From: Desulfurococcales archaeon
GTDB taxonomy: Archaea; Thermoproteota; Thermoprotei_A; Sulfolobales; WAQK01
Assembly (NCBI GenBank): GCA_027016915.1
Contig: JALURJ010000202.1
Coordinates: 1-10,935, forward strand
DNA length: 10,935 bases
Reading direction: 5' to 3'
A program made the translations under genes and the position numbers. Shown one piece after another: positions 1 through 7,927 of this stretch; position 1 is the stretch's first letter, and each line of letters opens with the position of its first letter. A model generated the notes under the pieces. The model saw nothing but the letters and a program-made list of their open reading frames with translations. It was not told the DNA's origin and did not search any database.

Positions 1-1254
1 AGATACGGGTTCCTGGACAACTTCGCCATATGGTTCGGAGCCGGGGTCAGCATAGCCGAGTTCTGGGCCGGAGCGATCCTGGTGGCCAGCCCCATATCGC
101 TCAGCCTTAAACTAGCGGTTGTAGCCATAGTACTCGGCCACCTGGTGGGCAACCTGCTTTTGTCCCTCGTCGGCGCAATAGGGGCTGAAACAGGTCTACC
201 AACCATGGTCATATCCAGGAGGCCCCTGGGCCTTAAAGGCTCCCACCTTGTATCCGCACTCAACTATCTTCAGCTTATAGGCTGGACAGCCGTCATGCTG
301 ATCGTCGGCGCCCTAGCCATGAACACTGTTTCAAGCGAGGTCCTGGGGTTCGAGGCGTACCGGGCCTGGATACTGGTGCTCGGCGCCTTGGTGACTCTAT
401 GGAGCCTGGCAGGCCCCGAGAGGTGGAGTGTGCTTGGAAGGCTGGCAGCAGCGCTGCTGTTGGGCCTCTCCCTCTGGCTAGCCTACATAGTTGTGGAGAA
501 CTACGGGTTCTGGAGGCACTTCTCAGGCCCCTTCGAGACGTCCACCGGGTTCTGGCTAGGCCTGGACCTAGTCATAGCGATGCCCGTCTCCTGGGCGCCC
601 TTAATAGCCGACTACACGAGGTTCTCCCGCAGCACCGGCGGAGGGTTCTGGGGCAGCTACGCAGGGTACTTTGTGTCGAGCTCCCTCTTCTACTTCCTAG
701 GGGCCTTTAGCAACCTGGTGCTGGGAGAGATGGATCCGATAAGCGTGATCCTCTTCTACGGCCTGGGGGTCCCGGCGATGCTGATAATCCTGTTCTCGAC
801 ACTCACCACCACTTTCCTCGACGTGTACAGCGCAGCCATAACGTATAAGAACATAAGTCCCGAGGCCGACGCTAGGCGGCACGTGGTCATTGCGGGCGTG
901 CTGGGCACCCTCCTAGCCCTAGTCTTTCCCATGCAGGAGTACGAGTGGTTCCTACTCCTGATAGGCGGGGCCTTCGTAAGCCTCACAGCAGTCATGGTGG
1001 CTGACTACCTGAGCTCCCGGGACAGCTACAGGGACCCCGGCAAAGTGGCCGACCCCGGAACCCCTATACGGTGGGGCGCCATAGCAGTGTGGGCCGCGGG
1101 CTTCGCCCTCTACATGCTCCTAGCCCTGCCGGGCCTCCTCAACGTATATATCCCGGTTTTTGCCGAAGTGGGAGGCAGGCTTGGCAGCTCTATACCCACG
1201 CTCATAGCCGTGCTCCTAGCCTACATGATCTATACACGTCTATCCAGGAGGTGA
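1..1254 (+). CDS. NCS1-family permease, CytX-like (putative hydroxymethylpyrimidine transporter), 5' end missing
   Basis: The reading frame is open from the first base, so the true start lies outside the window; 417 residues are visible. The protein is almost entirely hydrophobic segments separated by short loops, about ten or eleven membrane spans. The visible start has the pattern FAIWFGAGVSIAEFWAGA, typical of the first helix of the nucleobase:cation symporter-1 family (cytosine permease, CytX). Internal signs of the family include GAETGLP and the WAPLIADYTRFSR loop near residues 200-210. Family members import cytosine, allantoin, thiamine or hydroxymethylpyrimidine with Na+ or H+. The substrate here is inferred from context: six bases downstream begins a gene leading into ThiD-ThiN, so import of the HMP moiety of thiamine is the most economical reading. 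Cytosine or another pyrimidine remains possible. Family assignment is firm, substrate is not. Confidence 0.85.
   Translation, partial: RYGFLDNFAIWFGAGVSIAEFWAGAILVASPISLSLKLAVVAIVLGHLVGNLLLSLVGAIGAETGLPTMVISRRPLGLKGSHLVSALNYLQLIGWTAVMLIVGALAMNTVSSEVLGFEAYRAWILVLGALVTLWSLAGPERWSVLGRLAAALLLGLSLWLAYIVVENYGFWRHFSGPFETSTGFWLGLDLVIAMPVSWAPLIADYTRFSRSTGGGFWGSYAGYFVSSSLFYFLGAFSNLVLGEMDPISVILFYGLGVPAMLIILFSTLTTTFLDVYSAAITYKNISPEADARRHVVIAGVLGTLLALVFPMQEYEWFLLLIGGAFVSLTAVMVADYLSSRDSYRDPGKVADPGTPIRWGAIAVWAAGFALYMLLALPGLLNVYIPVFAEVGGRLGSSIPTLIAVLLAYMIYTRLSRR
1246..1254 (+). promoter_or_regulatory. Shine-Dalgarno AGGAGGTGA for the AIRS-like gene
   Basis: AGGAGGTGA is a near-complete complement of the 16S rRNA 3' tail. 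It sits inside the last two Arg codons and the stop codon of the permease and ends 6 nt before a TTG at 1261. It fixes TTG 1261 as the start and shows translational coupling with the permease. Confidence 0.85.
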
Positions 1255-1260
1255 GAAGAG

Positions 1261-2343
1261 TTGGAGGAACGACTCGTAATAGGAAAGGTTAGTAGAAAGG
1301 TCTTCGAGGAAGTGATCCTCCCCCACCTGGGGAGGAAGGATAAGTCCATAGTAGTGGGGCCGCAGTTTGGTGTGGACTTCAGTGTAATAGATCTAGGCGA
1401 CAAGGTCCTAATAGTGGAGGTAGACCCGGTCTTCGTGGTGCCAGAGTACGGCTGGGAGAGAAGCGCCTGGTTCGCCGTGCATATCCTGGCCAGCGACGTA
1501 GCCGTCTCGGGAGTCCCTCCCAGGTACCTCTTCATAGACCTCAACCTGCCCCTGGAGATGAGCGACGAGGAGCTGCAGACGCTGTGGACCCTGATCCACA
1601 GGGAGTGCGAGAAACTCGGCGTAGCCATAGCTGCTGGGCATACGGGCAGGTACGGCGGTGTGGACTACCCCATGATCGGGGGAGCCACCATGGTTGGGGT
1701 CACGACGAGGGACGGCTACGTCACCCCAGCCATGGCTAGGCCGGGCGACGCCGTGATAATGACCAAGGGCCCCGCTGTCGAGACCGCCGGGATACTGGCT
1801 ACCATGTTTCCAGAGGTCCTATCCAAGAAGTATGGCGAGAAGTTTGCAGAGGAGGCTAAGGAGATCTTCTGGCTGCAAAGCGTGGTTGACGACGCCCTCA
1901 CCCTGGCGAAGCTAGGGCTCCGCACAGGGGTAACCGCCATGCACGACGCCACAGAGTACGGTGTCTGGGGAGCCCTCCACGACGTTGCTGAGGCGAGCGG
2001 TGTGGCGATCAGGGTTTACGAGGACAGGCTCTTCATACGCCCGGACGTCGAGAAGGTTGTCAACGCTTTCAGCGAGTTCACCGGGATCCCCGTGGACTCC
2101 TTCTCAGCCATAAGTGAGGGCACACTTATAGCAACTGTGAGGCCTGAGAAGGCCGAGAAGGCTGTGGAGCTGCTTAGGAGCAGAGGGATAGACGCTGCGG
2201 TGATAGGTGAGGTCCTTGAGGGCAAGGGCGTCACGCTGGTGAAGAGCGGCGGCGAGGAGGTGGAGGTCCCCGTGCCTAGGCAGGACCCCTTCTGGCCGGT
2301 GTTCTTCAAAACATTGGAGATCCTTAGGGGTGGTGGAGGCTGA
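1261..2343 (+). CDS. AIR-synthase superfamily protein, archaeal HypE-like (function unknown; in thiamine operon)
   Basis: This 360-residue protein starts at TTG behind an excellent Shine-Dalgarno sequence. It belongs to the PurM/SelD/ThiL/HypE ATP-binding superfamily. The segment ASDVAVSGVPPRYL (residues 77-90) matches the HypE pattern DLAVSGxxP. AGHTGRYGG (125-133) sits where HypE/ThiL carry the ATP/metal-binding GGDT-type loop. RPGDAVIMTKGPAVETAGILA, around residue 160-180, is the usual start of the C-terminal domain, and GVTAMHDATEYGVWGALHD is another superfamily element. Bona fide HypE ends in a PRIC-type tail whose cysteine carries the thiocarboxamide/cyanide; this protein ends PRQDPFWPVF plus about 12 residues without cysteine. 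The ThiL hallmark GDDAA is also not visible. It is therefore probably neither a classical HypE nor a classical ThiL. Position between an HMP-type permease and ThiD-ThiN suggests a kinase or ATP-dependent step in thiamine metabolism; that is inference only. Confidence 0.75.
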   Translation: MEERLVIGKVSRKVFEEVILPHLGRKDKSIVVGPQFGVDFSVIDLGDKVLIVEVDPVFVVPEYGWERSAWFAVHILASDVAVSGVPPRYLFIDLNLPLEMSDEELQTLWTLIHRECEKLGVAIAAGHTGRYGGVDYPMIGGATMVGVTTRDGYVTPAMARPGDAVIMTKGPAVETAGILATMFPEVLSKKYGEKFAEEAKEIFWLQSVVDDALTLAKLGLRTGVTAMHDATEYGVWGALHDVAEASGVAIRVYEDRLFIRPDVEKVVNAFSEFTGIPVDSFSAISEGTLIATVRPEKAEKAVELLRSRGIDAAVIGEVLEGKGVTLVKSGGEEVEVPVPRQDPFWPVFFKTLEILRGGGG

Positions 2344-3716
2344 GGAAGCCCATACCCACGGCGCTCACCATAGCCGGGAGCGACAGCGGCGGGGGTGCAG
2401 GCATCCAGGCGGACCTTAAGACATTTGCAGCCATGGGAGTCCACGGCATGTCGGCCATAACCAGCATAACCGCCCAGAACACTTACGAGGTCCGCGCCAT
2501 CCACGACCTGCCGCCCAGCATGGTTGTGGCCCAGATAGAAGCTGTCGCCGACGATATAGGGGTTGACGCCGCTAAGACAGGGATGCTGAGCAACGCCGAC
2601 ATAATAAGGGCTGTGGCGGAGACTGTGGAGAGATACGGGTTCCCCCTAGTCGTGGACCCCGTAATGATAGCTAAGTCGGGCGCAAAGCTGCTCCGCGACG
2701 ACGCCATAGAGGCTCTGGTCAGGATGCTTCTTCCCAGGGCAACCGTTGTTACGCCCAACAGGCCTGAGGCCGAGAGGATAACCGGTATCAGCATAAGGAG
2801 CCTGGAGGACGCCAGGGAGGCTGCCAGGCTCATCGTTGAGGACTATGGTGCTGAGGCAGCGGTTGTGAAGGGAGGCCACATGCAGGGTGAGTTCTCGGTG
2901 GACATACTCTACTATAGGGGCAGGTTCTACGAGTTCAAGGCTAGACGTGTGCCCAGCAACACTACTCACGGCACAGGCTGCTCCTTCTCCGCAGCTATAG
3001 CGGCCGGTCTGGCTAAGGGTAGGAGCGTGCCTGAAGCCGTGGAGGTTGCTAAGGAGTTCATAACCACTGCTATAGAATATGGGCTCAGGCTCGGCAGGGG
3101 GCACGGCCCGGTAAACCCCGTGGCGTGGATGGCTATCCCGGCCGAGAGGTTTAGGGTTCTGGAGAACCTGGAACGTGCAGCCAAGCTACTGTTGGAGAGG
3201 GGGGAGGTTGTAGCCAGGGTCGTGCCGGAGGTTTTTATCAACATAGGCATGGCGCTCCCCACACCCTACGCTAGGACACCCATGGATGTAGCGGCAATTC
3301 CCGGCAGGATTGGGAGGTACAGGGAAGGCATAATTGTTCCAGCCAAGCCGGAGTTCGGGGTTTCGAGGCACATAGCCCGCGCCATATTGACCGTGATGGA
3401 GTTTGACCCCGAGATAAGGGCTGCCGCCAACATAGCGTATAACGGGGAGGTGGAGGAGGCCGTCCGGAGCCTAGGACTTGTCCACAGCAGTTTTGACCGC
3501 AGAGAGGAGCCCCCGGAGGTCAAGATGGTTGAGGGAGGCACCACCGTGTGGGGGGTGAAAACGGCTGTTCGGAGGCTTGGCGGCAGGGTGCCAGACGTCG
3601 TCTACGACTATGGGGAGCATGGAAAGGAGCCGCTAACCTTCGTGTTCGGTAGGGACGCCGTGGAGGTGGCTAGGAAAATAGTTAGGATAGCTGAGAGGGT
3701 AGGGCGAGGCCCCTGA
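2340..3716 (+). CDS. thiDN: Bifunctional HMP/HMP-P kinase and thiamine-phosphate synthase (ThiD-ThiN fusion), CTG start
   Basis: 458 residues. The N-terminal half is ThiD: AGSDSGGGAGIQAD near residues 12-25 binds the hydroxymethylpyrimidine; VVDPVMIAKSG is around 104-114; TPNRPEAERITG follows; the anion-hole/catalytic segment THGTGCSFSAAIAAGLAKG starts near 209. It phosphorylates HMP to HMP-P and HMP-PP. The C-terminal half, from about residue 275, is a ThiN domain (the archaeal, non-ThiE thiamine-phosphate synthase), with FGVSRHIARAIL near 339-350 and an SSFDRxEEPPE segment. ThiN condenses HMP-PP with thiazole phosphate. The first ATG in frame (2433) would delete the conserved glycine motif. 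Upstream of it the only usual start-like codon after the in-frame stop at 2325 is CTG 2340, which gives an N-terminus (MRKPIPTALTIAG) that lines up with E. coli ThiD. CTG overlaps the preceding TGA as CTGA, and GGGGTGG at 2327-2333 supplies a Shine-Dalgarno 6 nt upstream. Confidence 0.93.
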   Translation: MRKPIPTALTIAGSDSGGGAGIQADLKTFAAMGVHGMSAITSITAQNTYEVRAIHDLPPSMVVAQIEAVADDIGVDAAKTGMLSNADIIRAVAETVERYGFPLVVDPVMIAKSGAKLLRDDAIEALVRMLLPRATVVTPNRPEAERITGISIRSLEDAREAARLIVEDYGAEAAVVKGGHMQGEFSVDILYYRGRFYEFKARRVPSNTTHGTGCSFSAAIAAGLAKGRSVPEAVEVAKEFITTAIEYGLRLGRGHGPVNPVAWMAIPAERFRVLENLERAAKLLLERGEVVARVVPEVFINIGMALPTPYARTPMDVAAIPGRIGRYREGIIVPAKPEFGVSRHIARAILTVMEFDPEIRAAANIAYNGEVEEAVRSLGLVHSSFDRREEPPEVKMVEGGTTVWGVKTAVRRLGGRVPDVVYDYGEHGKEPLTFVFGRDAVEVARKIVRIAERVGRGP

Positions 3717-3730
3717 AACAGGATTTTTGG
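3717..3730. terminator. Convergent gap with T5 run, weak candidate terminator for the thiamine operon
   Basis: Only 14 bp separate the stop of thiDN from the stop of the convergent tldE gene. On the + strand it contains ATTTTT (3723-3728), the kind of short T-run that can end archaeal transcription. On the - strand the same bases are A-rich, so tldE must end elsewhere, probably with 3' overlap into thiDN. Confidence 0.35.
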
Positions 3731-5041
3731 CTAGGAGGGCAGCGAGATATTGACGTCCTTCATCAACATGTGGGGCGCCCTGGTGGGTGTCCTGACCTCC
3801 CACCACTCTATCTGCCACCGCTCCGAACCAACGGCCTCTATGCTGGAGAATATGCGGGGCATATAGTCGGCTATCCTCACCCTCTCCACACACGCTACGG
3901 GCTCCCCGTTCCTTACTATGAAGGCTGCATCCCTCGAAACCGTGGAGAACAGGCCCTCCAGGTAGTTCTGGAACCTGGTGTACCAGTTGTTGGTCAGGTA
4001 AAGCCCGTTGTCAAGCATCTCAAGCATTTCACCCGGCTTCATGTCCCCAGGCGCTACCTCGAGGTTGAACGCCCTAGGCATTATCCATCCAGCGTTACCT
4101 GTGGTCTCCCCGCCCAGCAGCTTGGCTGTCTTGGAGTTGTGTAGGAACCCCTTGAACACCCCCTCCTCGACTATGGGTTTGTCCCTGGTAGCCACGCCCT
4201 CGTCGTCGAAGCCTGAGAAGCCTGGGAGGCTGGTGTCGCGGGGCTTGTCGTGGATGGTTAGGCTGGGGCTGAACACCTGGTCTCCCGGCTTCCTGCCCTG
4301 GAGGAAGCTCATGCCGAAGATGAGCATCCCGGCATTGGCGGCGTCGGCTATGCTGTCCACCAGGTTGCCGACAATCATGGGTGAGAGCAGGACCCTGTAC
4401 TTCCCGGGCTCTATCTTTTCCCTCGGAAGCTTGGCGGAGAGCTCTGCGAGCTCCACGGCTTTGGACATCGCTCTGCGGGCCAATCCGGGCTCGTAGCGGG
4501 TGGAGGTCCAGCTCCACTGCCCACTCCTCTCGCCCCTGAACACCCTGACATAGCCGTTGAAGCTGGTTGACTCGTAGCCGAGTTCGGCCCCGTTGCTTCC
4601 CAGCAGCACTGTTTCCCTGTGGACGAAGTCTATCTTTCCAGCAGCGTCGCCCAGCTCGGATATGCCCAGCTCCTCCAGCTTTTCTGAGACCTCGCCCGTG
4701 GCCGCTGCTTCTGCCACGGCCTTGTCTCTGAAGGACACGGGCTTGCCTGTGGGCTCAGGCAGGGGTGCGTAGAAGGGTGAGGGCTGTAGCTTGGCCAGTA
4801 GCTGGGGAAGCCTCTTGACGACATCCTCCACGTTTTCGGCCTCGAAGCTCAGTACCCCTATCTTCCCGTCCTTGGCTGCGTAGATGCCGATCATGTTCTT
4901 CCTCCAGGACTGGACCACCGTTATCTCTCCGCGCGCCATTTTCACCATAAGCCAGTTTACCGCCTCCACCTTTACCATGTATTCCCCGATCAGGCTTGAA
5001 ACAAGTCTGGCCGTCTTCTCAGCTAGCTCCACGTGGCTCAT
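3731..5041 (-). CDS. tldE: TldE/PmbA-family partner subunit of the TldD/TldE protease
   Basis: 436 residues from ATG 5041. The frame stays open 15 codons further upstream to a possible start at 5086, but ATG 5041 forms an ATGA overlap with the tldD stop and has GGGGTGA (5049-5055) 7 nt upstream, so it is preferred. The TldD/PmbA C-terminal fold is recognisable: RVLLSPMIVGNLVDSIADAA corresponds to the place where TldD has its HExxxH helix, but here no His-Glu pair is present. Later come FSGFDDEGVATRDKPIVEEGVFKGFLHNSKTA and GNAGWIMPRAFNLEVAPGD, also family features. TldE is the non-metal-binding half of a TldD/TldE heterodimer that degrades unfolded or short peptides and, in bacteria, matures microcin B17 and CcdA. 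Cytoplasmic; no signal peptide. Neighbour order and overlap strongly support a co-translated complex. Confidence 0.9.
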   Translation of the reverse strand: MSHVELAEKTARLVSSLIGEYMVKVEAVNWLMVKMARGEITVVQSWRKNMIGIYAAKDGKIGVLSFEAENVEDVVKRLPQLLAKLQPSPFYAPLPEPTGKPVSFRDKAVAEAAATGEVSEKLEELGISELGDAAGKIDFVHRETVLLGSNGAELGYESTSFNGYVRVFRGERSGQWSWTSTRYEPGLARRAMSKAVELAELSAKLPREKIEPGKYRVLLSPMIVGNLVDSIADAANAGMLIFGMSFLQGRKPGDQVFSPSLTIHDKPRDTSLPGFSGFDDEGVATRDKPIVEEGVFKGFLHNSKTAKLLGGETTGNAGWIMPRAFNLEVAPGDMKPGEMLEMLDNGLYLTNNWYTRFQNYLEGLFSTVSRDAAFIVRNGEPVACVERVRIADYMPRIFSSIEAVGSERWQIEWWEVRTPTRAPHMLMKDVNISLPS

Positions 5042-6465
5042 CTGAGCGTCACCCCTCTCATCCTTATGTGGGGTCCTCCAAACCATACGGGGACCCCCTG
5101 GGCTGGCTCGCCCTTGCCGCAGGTGCCTGCGAAAAACGTGAGGTCCTTCCCCACAGCGTCTATGGAGGAGTAGAACTCCTTGGTAGTCACCTCTAGCGCG
5201 GCGTCTCTAACGGGCTCGGCTAGCTCGCCGTTCCTTATCATGTACGCCTCGAGGCCCACGTATCTCTGCCCCCACCTCACGTCGTCTATGTTCCACTCCA
5301 TGTATTTCTTGATGTAGACACCCTCCCTGACGTCCTCGAGGAGTTCTTCGAAACTATAGTCTCCTGGGACAAGGTAGGTGTTGGCCATCCTGACTATGGG
5401 CTCGCTGGCATAGTCCTTGGCTCTCGCAGCCGCGTTGCTCTCCACGCCGTAGACTGCGGCCGTCTCCCTGTTGTGGAGCATGCCCACGATCCTGCCTTTC
5501 TCGTAGATCACCCTAGGCCCTGCGGCTACGCCCTCGTCGTCGTAGAGGTAAAACCCGTAGCTCCCAGGAATCGTGGGGTCGTCCATCACGGTTACGTGCT
5601 CGCTTCCTATCACGTCGTCCTTGTAGGTTGTTCTGAAGCTCATGCCGGCCTGCGCGGCCTCTCTGCCCAGTATCCTGTCGGCCTCGCTGGGGTGTCCAGC
5701 CGACTCGTGTACTGCGAGGCCCACTACCTCGGGGCCCAGCACCACGTCTATCTTGCCCCTGGGAGGCTCCTTTGCCTTGACCAGGTTTATGTAGAGGCTT
5801 TCAACGTCGTCCTTCATGTTGCCCGCGATGTCCAGTTTCTCCATAAGCTCGTATCCCCCGGAGCCCCCTATCTGGTTCCACCTGTTGGCCTTCCGCTCGC
5901 CGGAGGCGGCAGCCATATTGTAGAATACCATGAGGCGCGGCACGGTGCTCTCCACGTGTGCGCCATCGCTGTTAACTATGATCTTCTCCTCGACCGACTC
6001 GATGTAGTTGAAGGTGACGTTCCCCACTCTAAACCCGTTCCTCTCAAGCTCGAGGCCCTTATACATTTCCAGTATGTCGGAGACCTTGACATCAAGGCTC
6101 ATGTTCTCGAAGGGCTTGACAGGCTCCACTGCATAGCGGGCCCTGCCCACGCGCCCAGGCCCCATCTCGACGGGCCTCCGCATGTAGGGTGCAGCCGACC
6201 GGGCTGAAGCCACGGCGCGCTGCACAGCTCTCTCGAGAGCCTCTCTCCTCAGGGAGGATGTCGCCGAGAACCCTAGGCCGCCTCCAACTATCACCCTAAG
6301 AGCCACGCCCTCCGAGACGCTCTCGCCGGCTCCAAGGATGGCGCCGTTTATCATTAGGATCTGGAGGGTCCGAACCCTGTGGAACCTGGCCTCCGCGTAC
6401 GAGGCGCCCTGGCTCAGCGCCTTCTCGACGAGGCTTGAGAGTAGAAGAGGGTCGGGTTTGGACAT
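5038..6465 (-). CDS. tldD: TldD metalloprotease subunit
   Basis: 475 residues from ATG 6465. The zinc motif is HESAGH (HExxxH, residues 253-258) inside VVLGPEVVGLAVHESAGH, followed by PSEADRI, as in TldD. The third family ligand region is also present: TCGKGEPAQGVPV near the C-terminus places Cys449 where E. coli TldD has its zinc-binding cysteine. TMDDPT-like (VMDDPTIPGSYGFYLYDDEGV) and LHNRETAAVYG blocks are typical of the family. The product is the catalytic half of the TldD/TldE peptidase, acting on unfolded peptides within the central chamber of the heterodimer. A TATA-like element (6491-6498) lies about 29 bp upstream of the ATG and the ATG has only a weak AAGAG upstream, so the mRNA is probably leaderless or nearly so. 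The stop overlaps tldE by ATGA. Confidence 0.93.
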   Translation of the reverse strand: MSKPDPLLLSSLVEKALSQGASYAEARFHRVRTLQILMINGAILGAGESVSEGVALRVIVGGGLGFSATSSLRREALERAVQRAVASARSAAPYMRRPVEMGPGRVGRARYAVEPVKPFENMSLDVKVSDILEMYKGLELERNGFRVGNVTFNYIESVEEKIIVNSDGAHVESTVPRLMVFYNMAAASGERKANRWNQIGGSGGYELMEKLDIAGNMKDDVESLYINLVKAKEPPRGKIDVVLGPEVVGLAVHESAGHPSEADRILGREAAQAGMSFRTTYKDDVIGSEHVTVMDDPTIPGSYGFYLYDDEGVAAGPRVIYEKGRIVGMLHNRETAAVYGVESNAAARAKDYASEPIVRMANTYLVPGDYSFEELLEDVREGVYIKKYMEWNIDDVRWGQRYVGLEAYMIRNGELAEPVRDAALEVTTKEFYSSIDAVGKDLTFFAGTCGKGEPAQGVPVWFGGPHIRMRGVTLR

Positions 6466-6490
6466 CTCTTAACGCCCTGTTCGAATGATG

Positions 6491-6498
6491 ATTTATAG
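6491..6498 (-). promoter_or_regulatory. TATA element (CTATAAAT) for tldD-tldE
   Basis: CTATAAAT on the - strand is centred about 29 bp before the tldD ATG. With the usual archaeal spacing of about 26 bp the transcript would begin within a few bases of the start codon, consistent with the lack of a clear Shine-Dalgarno there. Confidence 0.6.
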
Positions 6499-6503
6499 AT
6501 GGT

Positions 6504-6509
6504 AAAAAA
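6504..6509 (-). terminator. T6 run, candidate terminator of the TIP49 gene
   Basis: On the - strand, TTTTTT follows the stop codon of the TIP49-like gene by about 26 nt and directly precedes the tldD TATA element. Archaeal RNA polymerase terminates at such T-runs without needing a hairpin. This would separate the TIP49 transcript from tldD-tldE. Confidence 0.45.
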
Positions 6510-6535
6510 TCCGTAGGGTCCCGGGGAGGGGTCGA

Positions 6536-7894
6536 CTACTTCATCCACTTCTCCTCGTACTCCTGGATGTACTTTGTGCTTTGCTTGAGGTCTATGAACA
6601 ACTTCTGGGCCTCCTGGACGTCATCTACCGTGACCTTGTGTCTGCCGTTCCGCTCAGCTATGATCCTGGCGGGCTCCATGAGCTGCACGGCGTATCTTAG
6701 GCTCGTCTCGGAGCCGATCCTGGTAAGCTCCTCCACAGCCTCCTCCGTGAGGGGCACCTCCTCCTCATCGGCCCTGATCTTGATGATCTCCCTGATCTCA
6801 TCGGGCGTGTAGGGCCTTGTGGGTATGATTAGAAGTCTGTCAAGCAGATCTAGCGGCATGCCGTGGGGCGACTCCAGCTCGGTGCCCCTTATCCTGGTTA
6901 TGCCTCTGTTGGTTGCAAGGATCATTATTGGGGCTAGCTCGCTCTCCATGGTTCTGGTGAGGAAGCTATAGGCCTCGAGGTCCAGCATGTGGGCGTCATC
7001 TATGAAGAGTACTCCGGGAACTATGCTTGCCCTGCCCTCCTCGACGAGCTTCCTAACCTCCTCGTCAACCTTCTGTCTGACCTCCGGGCTGATCTCCCTC
7101 TCAGCAGCGAACCCCAGGAGCAGCGTTATGCTCGCCCTCTGGGCTGCATAGTAGACGTCGAGGTCGTGGAGAGTGAAGGTCCTCACTATCTCCTTCTCCT
7201 TCTTCACCGGGCCGCTGGGCATTTCCACGAACCGCTCCGCCTCTATGTCGAAGTACCGGGCCTTCTCGACTCCCCGCACCCTCCCAGTCTTATGCACGGT
7301 GCCTGTCTCGGCGTCGATCCAGATCAGGTCGCCCCTCCTAACGCCCAGCTGGATCAGTTGGGCCGCTATCTCCTCGCTCACCGTTATGGTTAGCTGGTCG
7401 TCCCTGGTTTCTAGGGTGAGCCTGGCCTCCCTGGGAACCATGACGTAGGGGTTGAAGGGGTGCGAGGCCCTCCTTATCTTGAGTTCCCTCACTACTCCTT
7501 CATACACCTTCCTGACCTCTCTGAGCCTGACGCCTATGGCCTTCCTCACGGCCTGCATGAGGACCTCTGTCTTCTTGATCTCGGCCGAGTATATCTCGGA
7601 GCCGTTCATAGCGACGAAGGGCGTATCCTCCCCCAACTCCTTGGCTATAGCTACGGCTATGGCGGTCTTCCCGGTCCCCGGAGGTCCGACAAGTAGTATG
7701 CCACGGCCGGACATGCGGCCCTCCTTTATCATCTTGACAATTATGCCGGCCGCCTCCCTGGCTTCCACCTGGCCTACTAGGCCCGCTGCAACCCTCTTGG
7801 CCCTACCTTTCTCGTCGAGGCCCAGCCCCCTGATATGGCTGTGGGCCCCTATCCTTCTAAACTCTTGGAGGGGGACTTCCCTTATCTCCGGCAT
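6536..7894 (-). CDS. TIP49/RuvB-like AAA+ ATPase (archaeal RuvBL homologue)
   Basis: 452 residues from ATG 7894. The N-terminus (IGAHSHIRGLGLD) lines up with human RuvBL1/RuvBL2 (IASHSHVKGLGLD), which supports this ATG over a GTG at 7924 in the same frame. Walker A is GPPGTGKT at 70-77, Walker B is FIDDAH at about 297-302, sensor 1 is ATNRG at 327-331 and the sensor 2 arginine is in SLR at 398-400. Between Walker A and B lies the long insertion domain (about residues 115-290) that distinguishes TIP49 from bacterial RuvB; it includes the GDLIWIDAETGTVHKTGR stretch. Eukaryotic homologues form hexameric rings in chromatin remodelling, snoRNP assembly and R2TP chaperone complexes. The archaeal role is not well defined. 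A promoter with a TATA element at 7928-7933 predicts a transcript starting about 10 nt before this ATG. Confidence 0.93.
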   Translation of the reverse strand: MPEIREVPLQEFRRIGAHSHIRGLGLDEKGRAKRVAAGLVGQVEAREAAGIIVKMIKEGRMSGRGILLVGPPGTGKTAIAVAIAKELGEDTPFVAMNGSEIYSAEIKKTEVLMQAVRKAIGVRLREVRKVYEGVVRELKIRRASHPFNPYVMVPREARLTLETRDDQLTITVSEEIAAQLIQLGVRRGDLIWIDAETGTVHKTGRVRGVEKARYFDIEAERFVEMPSGPVKKEKEIVRTFTLHDLDVYYAAQRASITLLLGFAAEREISPEVRQKVDEEVRKLVEEGRASIVPGVLFIDDAHMLDLEAYSFLTRTMESELAPIMILATNRGITRIRGTELESPHGMPLDLLDRLLIIPTRPYTPDEIREIIKIRADEEEVPLTEEAVEELTRIGSETSLRYAVQLMEPARIIAERNGRHKVTVDDVQEAQKLFIDLKQSTKYIQEYEEKWMK

Positions 7895-7908
7895 GCCGGG
7901 CCCCAGAA

Positions 7909-7924
7909 GTGTGGAGTACCACAC
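7909..7924. promoter_or_regulatory. Perfect inverted repeat (GTGTGG-AGTA-CCACAC) in the TIP49 promoter, possible operator
   Basis: Two 6-bp arms separated by 4 bp form a perfect dyad. It lies between the TATA element (7928-7933) and the start predicted for the TIP49-like gene at about 7904, the position where many archaeal repressors bind. It could also be coincidental, as it falls in an upstream in-frame extension of the gene. Confidence 0.4.
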
Positions 7925-7927
7925 ATG

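Noticed and set aside
2433..3716. ATG 2433 as start of ThiD-ThiN
   Set aside because: It would remove the conserved AGSDSGGGAGIQAD substrate-binding motif encoded just upstream in the same frame.
5042..5086. Longer N-terminus of TldE starting at 5086
   Set aside because: The extra 15 codons lie inside the tldD 3' end; ATG 5041 has a good Shine-Dalgarno and a typical ATGA overlap.
5473..6207. 244-codon open frame on the + strand opposite tldD
   Set aside because: It is antisense to a gene with clear family motifs; its His/Val/Pro-rich translation resembles no known protein and is expected from high-GC antisense frames.
6485..6491. ATGATGA on the + strand before tldD as box C of another guide RNA
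   Set aside because: No CTGA or second C/C' box at suitable distance; it lies in the tldD promoter.
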